Position numbers and translations under genes: made by a program. Positions 35,801-62,400 of a DNA stretch of 64,000 nucleotides are shown here, piece after piece. A model generated the notes under the pieces. The model had not been told where the DNA came from. It saw nothing but the letters and a program-made list of their open reading frames with translations, and did no database searches. The stretch spans positions 7,408,339 through 7,472,338 of the forward strand of contig NC_087379.1 in NCBI RefSeq assembly GCF_963675165.1, in the 5' to 3' direction. This DNA is from Halichondria panicea (Eukaryota > Porifera > Demospongiae > Suberitida > Halichondriidae). Each line of letters begins with the position of its first letter. Position 1 is the stretch's first letter.

Positions 35801-38521
35801 CCTTCTCAGCTGTGAGTGTCGCTTGCGTATCATCAATTTCAACCTTCAGCCTGTTGTTATCCTCTTGCAGAACTTGTAGCCTCTCTTTCAATCGCATGTT
35901 TTGTGCTTGGCTATCATCTTTCTGTTTGGCTGTTTTCTTGAGCTCTTGATCGAGATTCGTGAGACTGTCCGTGCTCTCTGTGTTTTGCTGCTGTAGGTCA
36001 GCCACTTGTGTAACTAAAGACTTCTCTTGCTTCCTCAGTTGAGCTACTTTCTTGGAGAGAGAGTCGATTGCCTGTTCCTTATCTGCCATCGTCTGTTCTA
36101 GCAAGTCTTTCTCTCGTTTCAGTTGCTTATGTTCGTGAGTGAGTTGCTGTAACTGGTCTGTCGCAGCAGCTAACTCTGCTTTCAATTTGTTGATTTTGGC
36201 ATTCGTTTCATCCGTTTTCTGTAGTTGTTCCTGCAAGACAATTGTACTTTGTTCTTTTACGTGTTCAATTTCCTCTTTGAGTTGCTCTAATTCGTGTTCC
36301 TTCTCTACCAAGCGGCTCTCAGATTTGTCGAGAGTTTGCTTCAAGTAGTGGCTATGTCTGCTAGTTTCTTCGTATCTCCTCTTAGACTCATCCAGATCAG
36401 CATTCAATAGAGCTATCTTCCTGAGAGCTTCTTCAAGCTCCACAGTTGAGCTGCAGAGGAGAGGAGAGAGATGGTGAAGATTATTGACATAGAAATCACG
36501 TTACACACTTACACAATGAAGCTTAGTACAATTATGTTTATATGTAATCAGCTACGATTATTGCATGGGCTAATAATGTAAGGTACACTAAATAAAATAT
36601 TCGTTTCGTAGTTGCAGGTGTACAGGTCTTGTAGTCATATACATATAGCTCACCTTGAGTGTTCCTCATCTTTCATCGCCATCTTTTCCTATAAATAGAT
36701 AATTAATACGTACATGTTACAGTGGTGGTACATGTGTACGTACTCTGAATTTAGTCTCAAAGCTTGTCAACTGTGACTGCAGTTTCTTTGCCTCCGTCTG
36801 CACACATGCACACACATATAATATACGGGTAACTCAAGTATTACAATCATATTACAAAACTTATACCTCAGAAGCGGCCAGTTTCTGCTTGAGATCTTGG
36901 ATCTGGTTCTTGTTCATATTATGCTGTTTGATGTGGTCTTCTTTGATGGCTACCAGTCGAGCTTTCTCCTCCTCCAGTACTCTCTTGAGCTCAGCAATCT
37001 GCAGACCAGTGAATATGTTTCAATCATATTCATGTAGTAGACGAGTTCAGTACTAGTCTTTGAATTGCAGGTATAATAATATAGATGTCATAATTAATTT
37101 TTTTTGTTACTGAATCAAGTTTATACATGAATTTAGCAAATTAAGATACAAAAGAAATAGTAGTAGGAGCTGCATGATTAATCTGTGATCTATAATATAT
37201 TATATTATTATGCAGGCGAAGCGAATAACTTGGCTACTACTGTACATGCATTTAGTATAATGACTAAATGGCATTAATGCCAAAACCTAGCAAGCCAGTC
37301 TATCCACAGTGCAATGTTAAGAAACTCTATTACATGAATAATTATAATTATACCTGTTGTTCTCGTTCTTCAGTCTCCTGTGCCAGTGTCTTCAGCCGTG
37401 TGCTGGAGGAGGAGAGGTTTCGTTGCAGTGTTCTCCTCTCAGTCTCCAAGTGCTCTACTTCCTTCTCATGACTCGTCTGCAGCATAGCCCTGGCAGTGCT
37501 AATGGCTGCAAGGAATAAGAATCCATACATTACAAGACACTAATTATACTGAAGTTCGAATTAATTTTGAATGCATACATTTTTTCAACATACCTTTGAT
37601 CTCATCTGTCTCATGTAGTACTTTCTTTTTCAGTTCGCTACTTTCCAACCTCAGTGATACTTCCTTCTCCTGCAAAGAGTGATAGGCTGCCTCAACCTTC
37701 TCCTTTTCAAGTTGCAGTTTCTTCATTTGTATTTCATGCAACTCTCGGCATTGCACTAGTTCTTTTTCCAGTTGATTCGTTTTTTTATTAGCTTGATGCA
37801 TGGTTGTTTCCAAATCACTCTGTTTGCTATCGAGTTCAACTTGTGCAATACTTGTTTCGGTTCGTGTTTTTTCGATCTCTTTCACTAAGTGTTCGACCAT
37901 CTCCCCTGGGGATATATTCTTGTATTGCCTGAGCCCGGCTGATTGTATCAGTTGCGATATTCTCCGGTTGTCTTCAATGAAAGCTCCTCTCTCCAGTGTA
38001 AGCTGCTCTACTTGCTTCACTAAAACTCTCTTTTCAGATTCTATCTCTTTACTCTTTTCCTCTTGGAGCGTACGAATGTTGCCAAGGTAACTCTGGATCT
38101 TGGCAGTCTCCTCTTTCTGTTCCTGCTTGAGCTTGTAATTCTGCATATTTTAATGATGAAAAGCATTTTATTAAGCAATCTCCCTAAGCTCACTTATGCA
38201 ACAAACTAGTATTATCATAGTAATATATACGCACTGTTTGTGCAGATGTGTGCAGTTCTTTTTCGGTTGTTTTCAGCTTCCTCCAGATGTGAATCATCTT
38301 CTTCTCTGGGGTCATACTCCACCTCTGTCCATCGGACACTATGTTCATCTTGATCTGATCAAGAAGATCTTTCTCCTCTTTGCTCAGCTCCTGTGCATGT
38401 GAGAGGACAGCATCACACATGCTCAATGGTTTTTATAGCAACAAAGCTAGCAAAAAGGCTCAGAAATCATCTACCAATGATTAAGCTCTGTAGTGCTTTG
38501 AAGCTTTCTGCTTACCTCCAT
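29807..38521 (-). CDS. Large coiled-coil protein (about 1,693 aa)
   Basis: Twenty-four exons, minus strand; from 5': 38516-38521, 38235-38390, 37594-38140, 37354-37505, 36867-36998, 36744-36797, 36654-36688, 35763-36450, 35382-35474, 35130-35255, 34785-34916, 33558-34605, 33257-33399, 32921-33082, 32462-32749, 32256-32339, 32022-32159, 31881-31964, 31715-31810, 31226-31549, 31006-31178, 30445-30609, 30050-30227, 29807-29884. Phases join throughout. The first coding exon is only ATGGAG. A short non-coiled N-terminus (LSKEEKDLLDQIKMNIVSDG, then RWSMTPEKKMIHIW) is followed by almost continuous Lys/Glu/Leu heptads with internal repeats (LEAIKGERDSLARTLEDV). It ends in a Ser/Pro/Leu-rich tail. Such proteins are usually structural or tethering factors at centrosomes, Golgi or cytoskeleton; I do not recognise the orthologue. 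It is convergent with GAPDH (about 234 bp) and divergent from TMEM131. Confidence 0.8.
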
Positions 38522-38798
38522 TCTTGCTCCTTACTCCTTGTATTAAGATCAAGAGGTGACAGTTACTTGTGAATCAAAAATGTAGGTGAGAAGACTAAGT
38601 ACAAAAAGAGGGGCGGGGCAGCTTGCAAATATTCAGTGTGGGGGTGTGTTTGTGTCCGCATGCCACACGTGGAGCAGATTATAATCTTACGTCAGCTAGC
38701 TTTTGGGCTTTTTAATAATTATATACAAAGAAAGCTTTTGGTCAATTCAAGACGGTTTCTATAGCTAGCTAGCAAGACATTCTACTAGACGAGATGCA
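38522..38798. promoter_or_regulatory. Divergent promoter region, coiled-coil gene / TMEM131
   Basis: 277-bp head-to-head gap. It includes a TTTAATAATTATATACAAAG stretch near 38712 and GCTAGCTAGC repeats just before the TMEM131 start. It probably holds both promoters. Confidence 0.4.
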
Positions 38799-54134
<15,336 letters not shown>

Positions 54135-54969
54135 AGCCCCCCTCTGACCTACTGCAACGATTTGGACTATGAATTTTGGATAACGATTTCAACTTAACCT
54201 CATTTCAATTGAGTTGTCTGCTATTAGCTCTAGTATCAGCATTTTAGCGAGTGATTATCTAGCCAGCTATCTAGTTTATTATTGTTATCGTGTAGCTACT
54301 AGTAGATCGTTCAGTTGTCATTTTGAGAGCTGTATGTGTTTAGTAGCTAGCTGATGACATTATTGTGTCTTGGCATTATGAATTAACCATTAACAATTTG
54401 TGACCTGCTGGGTAATGTATACTCACATACATGCAAGTATAAGAAATGTAGACAGAGTATTATTATTATACATGTAGTCTCACTCCCCTGATTAAAATTG
54501 GTATCGACCTAGCGTTTAAATAGAAAACATCCGGGGCTGGCTGCGCTAGACTACAGACTACTTTAGTTACTAGTAGCCCAGAATCCAGCAATCTGATTGG
54601 TCAGTACAGGGTTTATATTTCCCATATTAACCTGTAAATTCTCATATAAACCTGTAATTTTCATGTTCACAACAACCATTCATTATTAATTTTTGTGTTT
54701 TTCAAACATGTTTTTTGTATATTGTATTATAAAAAACAATGAGAAGTAACTGTTTTGTTTTGGTAATGACAAAAAATTATAATGTTCAGTCGCTGTTAAT
54801 ACGTTGGTTGTTGGATGTAGGCATATAGAGAGATTGATGGTATAACGTTGCAGGCACTAAAGTTAAAGTTTGGAGGCATAAATTGACAGCAGTTGGTTTG
54901 TGAGTTTTGTTGCACTGCCATCTGTGAGTGATCAGTGTGTGCCAGTATGTTAATTGGCTTTACGTTGAA
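54135..54969. other. TMEM131 3' flank, no gene recognised
   Basis: AT-rich. The first few hundred bases are probably TMEM131 3' UTR. An ATTAAA at about 54491 could be a polyadenylation signal. Nothing else is supported. Confidence 0.5.
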
Positions 54970-55245
54970 ACTGACTTCTTTTGACACTCAGAAGTTCTCT
55001 TGTAGCTGCGAACTCCTTCCAAGCTTCGGTGTCCAGTTGTTTCCATTATCATTTGTTCGTCCACTCCAGCGTTGTAGAGTCTAGTAGCATGCAGCAGTTG
55101 CACAGAGTATGTATTAGAGGTTCAGCCTTCTTTTGTGACCCTAGTCCAGCTCTCTGCAAGCGCTTCATTTCGGAGTCTAGGCACACTCGAAAGTCAGCAA
55201 AACAAGCATCCTTGAACAGGTCAATCCCGGGATTTCCATTCTAAT
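54970..55245 (-). mobile_element. Decayed Crypton-type tyrosine recombinase fragment
   Basis: The minus strand gives LFKDACFADFRVCLDSEMKR and LQRAGLGSQKKAEPL, then, after a frame change, HATRLYNAGVDEQMIMETTG followed by HRSLEGVRSYKRTSECQ and a stop. These match the two ends of Crypton-type (DUF3504/KIAA1958-like) tyrosine recombinases: the N-terminal EMKRLQ/AEPL region, and the C-terminal GHRSLEGVRSYKR box with the H-R and tyrosine of the catalytic site. The central catalytic region is missing and the halves are out of frame, so it is a dead relic. Confidence 0.75.
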
Positions 55246-55564
55246 TATTCACCTTATGCAGATATCACTATCCAAACTGTACACTGCACCTGCCGTGATA
55301 AGAGGCCTGCAGACACTTTGCTTCATTCGCTTTGAGTTAGGTAGAGAAGATTGTGCAGGTTCTGTTGGCTTGTCCAGCTCCTCCTCCTTTCTTTGTTCTG
55401 TAGAAAGAGTAGCCAGCTCCGCCTCCACATTTAGAGGGCGGGGTCTATGGGCTCGGTCATTATTATGCCGAGTACTTCTTCAGAAAAGAGCTTGTCTAGG
55501 CCTAGGTCTTTGTCCGCGTCCATTCTTTCGGTTAGTTTTTGAAATGAACCTAGCAACTAAACTC

Positions 55565-55699
55565 GTTAGATACTGTTTAGTCGGTATCTATGGGAATTAT
55601 AAGCCCGCAGGCACTCGTAGTACCCTCGCTTTGCTCGGGATACTACAGCAGGCCTTTGGGCTTATAATTCCCATAGATACCTCCTAAACAGTATCTAAC
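55565..55699. repeat. Foldback element with GTTAGATACTGTTTA arms
   Basis: The left arm starts GTTAGATACTGTTTAG and continues GGTATCTATGGGAATTATAA; the right arm is the complement, ending CTAAACAGTATCTAAC. The inner loop has GTAGTACCCTCG and CGGGATACTAC as a second inverted pair. It could form a long hairpin. Confidence 0.85.
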
Positions 55700-55710
55700 T
55701 ATTATGTATA

Positions 55711-56143
55711 TCCGACTAGAAAAACATTTGCAATGTGAAAAATTGCTAGGATTGGCCAGGGGAACCACAAAAAAGCGTGGGAACAAGAAATCAGACGAGA
55801 GCATAACTCCAATCCGTTACAACGTCAATCACATGTATATACTGGTAGTTTTCCCATGTTTTCCCAGCCAATATGCCACGCAATTTTTACTGGTGGAGTG
55901 ATGACCAATCCCTATATATATTTATTATCCGACTAGAAAAACATTTGCAATGTGAAAAATTGCTGGGATTGGCCAGGGGAACCACAAAAAAGCGTGGGAA
56001 CAAGAAATCAGACGAGAGCATAACTCCAATCCGTTACAACGTCAATCACATGTATACTGGTAGTTTTCCCATGTTTTCCCAGCCAATATGCCACGCAATT
56101 TTTACTGGTGGAGTGATGACCAATCCCTATATATATTTATTAT
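55711..56143 (+). repeat. 217-bp tandem duplication
   Basis: Two adjacent, almost identical copies (55711-55927 and 55928-56143), each starting TCCGACTAGAAAAACATTTG. The first about 120 bp of each is present in inverted orientation at 56366-56481 and 57552-57667, so these are arms of a larger foldback or TIR element. Confidence 0.9.
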
Positions 56144-58513
56144 ACATCCATTTTAGAATGTGGGGCACATAATCATGATGATTTGTGATGAATTGATGTT
56201 CCTAATACATGCAGTGTTGAGCACAGGTGCACACAGTCCATCCATGCGTAGTAACATGCACGGACCGTACTGGTGACTGCATGGAATGATGTGGTGGATG
56301 GAAGCTGATAGGTGGATCTGGAACACAGTCTATTATTTAATATACTATGTATTGTACATGTTCATGACGTTGTAACGGATTGGAGTTATGCTCTCGTCTG
56401 ATTTCTTGTTCCCACGCTTTTTTGTGGTTCCCCTGGCCAATCCTAGCAATTTTTCACATTGCAAATGTTTTTCTAGTCGGATTCCCTTTCTTTTTCAGTA
56501 CAGTTTACGTATCATGACATGCATAAGTGGAACGTTAAGAGGCAGTACAAGAAGAGAAGACAGGACTAATCAGATATCTTCTCGAATATCTCTGGACTAA
56601 TAATTATAGTATAATGAGTAATAATTTATTGCTTGATAATTATGTTGAATTTGCGAATCAGTATTAAATGACAGCCATTTTAAGAGCATGATATCTAGCC
56701 AGTGCATATAGCATGCCTTTCAGAGAAAGGGAGCTAGAGCTGAACAGTGTGAAGAAAAGGAACACCTCAGGCTCTGGAAAAGCACTGCTGCACTGATTTT
56801 AGGCGCACGGTTTATTAGCCACGCCTATCTATTATTATTGGCCATAACACAATTGCTGAGTCATTAAAGATGGCGGAATTGTCTAGGTAAGAGAAATAGA
56901 GACTGAGAGGTCATCTGCCTCGTGGAAGCAATCGCAAATCTGAAGAAGCGCTTTGTAATCCAGGTTGTAGTCGTTTGGAAACCCTGTGCAGAATGTCCTG
57001 GAGATGGCTGTACTTGGAGTAAATGCTGGGCAAGAAACTTACTTACTTACTTACTCACTTACTTAGTCAGTCAGACAAAGAGCGGTGAAACGTCGAAATA
57101 GTGCAATTTTTAAAATGAAAATATTCATTCATTAAAATGTTTATGGATTATGAAATGAGAGATACAAATAGAGAAAAGGCTAAATAAACTATCTGTTCAG
57201 CCAGTTTCTTGATGTGGCCTTTCCCTGCAGAGATAGAACAGTTTGAACATGAGTCAAAATAATTGAAATATTGCTAAACACAGGCAAACCCACTGCCAAT
57301 CCTATGTAAAACCTACTGGTTTTACTAATACATCCATTTTAGAATGTGGGGCACATAATCATGATGATTTGTGATGAATTGATGTTCCTAATACATGCAG
57401 TGTTGAGCACAGGTACACACAGTCCATCCATGCGTAGTAACATGCACGGACCGTACTGGTGACTGCATGGAATGATGTGGTGGATGGAAGCTGATAGGTG
57501 GATCTGGAACACAGTCTATTATTTAATATACTATGTATTGTACATGTTCATGACGTTGTAACGGATTGGAGTTATGCTCTCGTCTGATTTCTTGTTCCCA
57601 CGCTTTTTTGTGGTTCCCCTGGCCAATCCTAGCAATTTTTCACATTGCAAATGTTTTTCTAGTCGGATTCCCTTTCTTTTTCAGTACAGTTTACGTATCA
57701 TGACATGCATAAAGTGGAACGTCAAGAGGCAGTACAAGAAGAGAAGACAGGACTAATCAGATATCTTCTGGAATATCTCTGGACTAATAATTATAGTATA
57801 ATGAGTAATAATTTATTGCTTGATAATTATGTTGAATTTGCGAATCAGTATTAAATGACAGCCATTTTAAGAGCATGATATCTAGCCAGTGCATATAGCA
57901 TGCCTGTCAGAGAAAGGGAGCTAGAGCTGAACAGTGTGAAGAAAAGGAACACCTCAGGCTCTGGAAAAGCACTGCTGCACTGATTTTAGGCGCACGGTTT
58001 ATTAGCCACGCCTATCTATTATTCCACAACGCAATTGCTGAGTCATTAAAGATGGCGGAATTGTCTAGGTAAGAGAAATAGAGACTGAGAGGTCATCTGC
58101 CTCGTGGAAGCAATCGCAAATCTGAAGAAGCGCTTTGTAATCCAGGTTGTAGTCGTTTGGAAACCCTGTGCAGAATGTCCTGGAGATGGCTGTACTTGGA
58201 GTAAATGCTGGGCAAGAAACTTACTTACTTACTTACTCACTTACTTAGTCAGTCAGACAAAGAGCGGTGAAACGTCGAAATAGTGCAATTTTTAAAATGA
58301 AAATATTCATTCATTAAAATGTTTATGGATTATGAAATGAGAGATACAAAGAGAGAAAAGGCTAAATAAACTATCTGTTCAGCCAGTTTCTTGATGTGGC
58401 CTTTCCCTGCAGAGATAGAACAGTTTGAACATGAGTCAAAATAATTGAAATATTGCTAAACACGGGCAAACCCACTGCCAATCCTATGTAAAACCTACTG
58501 GTTTTACTAATTA
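56144..58513 (+). repeat. 1.19-kb tandem duplication
   Basis: Copies at 56144-57328 and 57330-58513, nearly identical apart from a few substitutions and small indels (for example TATTATTGGCCATAACACAA versus TATTCCACAACGCAA). Each contains the inverted arm sharing sequence with 55711-55830, a TTACTTACTTAC run and a block containing AAGAAGCGCTTTGTAATCCA. No complete gene was found in the unit; it appears to be a non-autonomous transposon pair. Confidence 0.9.
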
Positions 58514-58590
58514 TACGTGAGGGTGATTAATTATTATAAGGTAAACAATTAATTAAAAATGCTATTACACAGCCAAAATTCCATGCAGGG

Positions 58591-58775
58591 CATGCATGGG
58601 GATAATAGAACCATCAATTGGTAGCCGCCGTTCCTTTGGAGCCACCAAAGGAACGGCGGCTGATTCATGAGACTACATAATTGGCTGAATAATTTGTATA
58701 TAATTTATACGCATGCAGTACCAGCAACGTAACATATTTGTCATAATGATGATGGTTCTATTATCCCCATGCATG
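58591..58775. mobile_element. Foldback element with nested perfect hairpin
   Basis: Outer 26-nt inverted arms at 58591-58616 and 58750-58775 (CATGCATGGGGATAATAGAA at the left). Inside is a perfect 17-bp stem (58623-58639 with 58645-58661, AGCCGCCGTTCCTTTGG) around a 5-nt loop. Confidence 0.85.
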
Positions 58776-59155
58776 TCCATGCTGCATGTGATATTGTCGT
58801 GTACCATGATTATAAATACGACCATGTCACTTTCCCCCATCCACCACAACTCTATAGGCACGCTGTTTCTAATCTATGTAATCATGGACACTCTGATGGG
58901 ACAAGTTGAAGACGTTAATTGTCAAGCCCGTTACCAAAGAAACATGACAACTTGACATCATGGACAATGTTTAGCCTAGTATGCAGTATACGTCATAAAT
59001 GTTGCATTTTTCTACCGCTATAATTATGACACAATAAAAGTGGCAAATTAAAGATCATTAACTAAGCAATCCACTAAGAGTTCTGTGTAATATTTACCAA
59101 ATATAAACCTTAAAGTGTTGATGAGTTCTTTTATTATGCTACACAGTACAATAAA
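58776..59155. other. Intergenic, no feature recognised
   Basis: AT-rich sequence between the foldback element and the 3' end of the death-domain gene. Short open frames here have no recognisable domain. Confidence 0.5.
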
Positions 59156-59161
59156 TTTATT
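59156..59161 (-). terminator. Polyadenylation signal AATAAA of the death-domain gene
   Basis: Reverse complement of TTTATT, 23 nt beyond the stop codon at 59184-59186. Confidence 0.45.
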
Positions 59162-59183
59162 ACAGTGGAGCTGTTACTGTAAG

Positions 59184-59370
59184 CTAGGTTAGTTTAGATT
59201 CCATTTGTTGGGCAAAGTCTCCACAACTAATGACAGGAGACTCGAGTGCTTGGATGAGTGCTCCTAGTGTGGGGGCGGGGGTGGATCTTGTCAACCATTG
59301 CTCCAGTAGTTTAGTGAAACACATATCAGAGTCGTTCGGATAGTCTCTCTTGATGGCCTGAACACAAGTG

Positions 59371-59422
<52 letters not shown>

Positions 59423-59444
59423 TGTGTGCGTGTGTGTGTGTGTG

Positions 59445-59476
<32 letters not shown>

Positions 59477-62400
59477 CATGTGTGTGTGTGTGTGTGTGTG
59501 TGTGTACATGTGTGTGTGTGGGTGTACATGTGAACTACTGATTTCACTACTACATCTATAGAGTCACTGACACCACAGGCACACAGAGGATTATAGGAAT
59601 GAGGATAATATTGCTATAGGCTAATAATAATAAATGGGTTTGCACATGCAGGCTAATTATGACCAATCAGACCTGCTGGCACATTCCTTAACTGATGATG
59701 CACGACTGTATGAGCACAGGGCTATTAGTACACAGTCATCTACTGCTATACAGTGTTAAGTACACACACAGCAGAGCACTCACATCTAGTGTCCCCTCAT
59801 TGACACCCAACTGCTCTCCCAGACGATGCCATGTCCCCCTCACCTCCCAGGCAGCTGTCCTCACTACCCTCAAATGATGATCCACACTCAGTCCCTCTGG
59901 AAGGAACACACAATCATGACAACAACAGAACACTGTCATTATTCCTAAGCAATGCCTACTAACTGAAACACACATTACTGAAGGGAACTCTGTATTGTAC
60001 TGATAAGATCAGCTACAGTTACATAATGCACTTCACTGCTGTTAATCAAATCAAGACTGATTATGCTTACCACCGTGAGTGAGATGACAAACATCAGGAG
60101 AGATGTCGCTGGTAGCTTTTGTCTGTAAAGAGAAATCAAATAATTATTAGCTACTTGCATTTGTAACATAGAGCATATAGAACATGTACTGCAACAATTT
60201 ATACAAAATAAAGCTTTCAATTGTGATATAGTTGATAGTTGCCAACCTTAATGGTTGTTGCAATGTCCCCACGAGCAATGGCGGGAGACTCTAGTGCTCT
60301 AACAAGGGCAGACCAGGAGGGGGGAGGAGAGGAGCGCTTCACCCAGTGTGTCAGCATGGCCTCAAAGCACGGCTCAACCCAGCGATAGTCCTTCTCAAGA
60401 CTCTATCAGTACACACAGTGAAACACAGTATTAAATACTTAGTAAGGGCTCAACATTACATTGCTATAGTAATCAGGTTGGTACTTCATACAAGACCACA
60501 CCAAATATGCAGAGTCAGCATTGCTATAGACACCTCATTCTAAAAATGTAATGCTCACTATTCAACCATTAAATAACGGCATCAGTCAATTAAATAGTGC
60601 ACACACATAATTAGGACTACACTGGGAGAATACACTCAAGGTGGTGGAGGGACACATTCTTAAGGTCTCACCTTCCTAGTTGCATAGTCAATGTCCAGTT
60701 CTATAGCCAGGCTGTACCAGTCAGAGCGTATCTCTTTGATCACTTCCTTCACATCTGCAAACAGCTGATCAGTTTCAGAGCTGGAGGTGTGCTCTGTAAC
60801 AATTGAAATTAAATTATACATGTACAGTACACACGTAAAAGCGTCATAATTATAATCTGCATACAAGCTCTAACATTATTCTCACCAACACTCTCTTTGA
60901 GGCAGTGGTACGCGGTAAAGAAATGCTTCTGGTTCTTGGAGATCTCACAACTGATAAAGCCCTTGAAGTGATCATGTGACGAGGCCTTGAATTCCAATTC
61001 ATTTTCAGTCCCACCAATTCTAGGTATTCTCTTCCTCCACTTGAAGGAGAGGCTTGGATCTAGGTCCTCAGCAAAGGGCAGGGCAAGGAGGAACACATCA
61101 CCTCCCAGGCTGACTTCCTGATACAAAAACAACAAATTAAAACAGAACTAATTTATTATTAATTTTACTTACTTTTGCAAACCAGCATTCTTGGTGAGGA
61201 CCCAGAGAGACTTTGCTGGTGCATTTAAAGCAGGGATCAGCTCCAGGTGTGAGGAGACAAAGCTTGGAACCATCTTCATGTTTGCCACAGTAGCAGTCGA
61301 AGGCAATGATTGGAGTGAGTAGTGGACTGATGTCCTTCATCACCAAAAGGAGGGTTGAGAGGACGTAGGAACAAAGCTCGTGCATCGTATGGTCCCTGTC
61401 CTGTCGAATAATCCGTATCTCATAGCAATCGACGTTAGCGATAAGGGTAACAAAATGCTTGGCAGATTCGTCAATGTGAAAGGAGACGAGATTTCTCTTT
61501 ACTGAGGTATCAGTGGCAAGTTTCCAAGTCATGCCCAGAATTCCAGTACTCCCCCTTGAGACCAATTCACTGATCATGGCACAAAATACTCCAATGGGAA
61601 CGTATTGGGGTTTGAATGTGATCTTGATTGGAGAGGGTGTATCAATGCCAGTGGGGGGTGGTTTCGTTAGTTCCTCGCGAGATGCACACTTGAGAATAGC
61701 GGGGATGAAATATGTCGTTTCAACTTCTTCTGTGGTATGGTCTTCCTCCACTGTTGTGATTTTGGCCAAAAGGTGGGAATGCTCGAGCAGTATGAGCAGC
61801 TTCTCAACAGGAATCAACTGGTCTTTCTTCACCCCCTGGTTTTCCTCCGAATGGCATCGAGTGATTGTTTTCAGTAAGAATTGACCCATGAGTATCCAAT
61901 TTTTTCTCTCATTATCATTAAACTGAATATTGCCCTCTTCAGAATGGAGCTCCAGCAGCGGATTGACAACGAGAACACTGAGGCTGTTGAATACCACTTG
62001 GGGGTTGCAAATGACAAAGTTTCCAAACCAACCATCTTTATCCTTGATCTCTGGATGATATATCAAAGCTCCGACAAATCGATCAAGGTACCAAACGGTG
62101 AATCGAACTTCCTCCTCACTCATCTTCAACCCCTCGGTACCGATACGAATGCATTCTTCCATAGACACAATGTCATACTCTTTTCTCAGTACAACTCCCA
62201 ACAAAAGCTGTTGTGGGCGAATTCGAAGCTTGGCATCTTTGAAATAGCTACTGAATATGCCATGAATATGTTCACGAAGAGGTTCCATATCAGAATCAGT
62301 GCCTTCATAGTTGTCGACTGCTATGAACTTCTTGTCTTTTGGGTGTGAAAGTAATTTCTCAAACTTGCTGGTAATCTTGCTCACAGCTTCGTTTTTCTCT

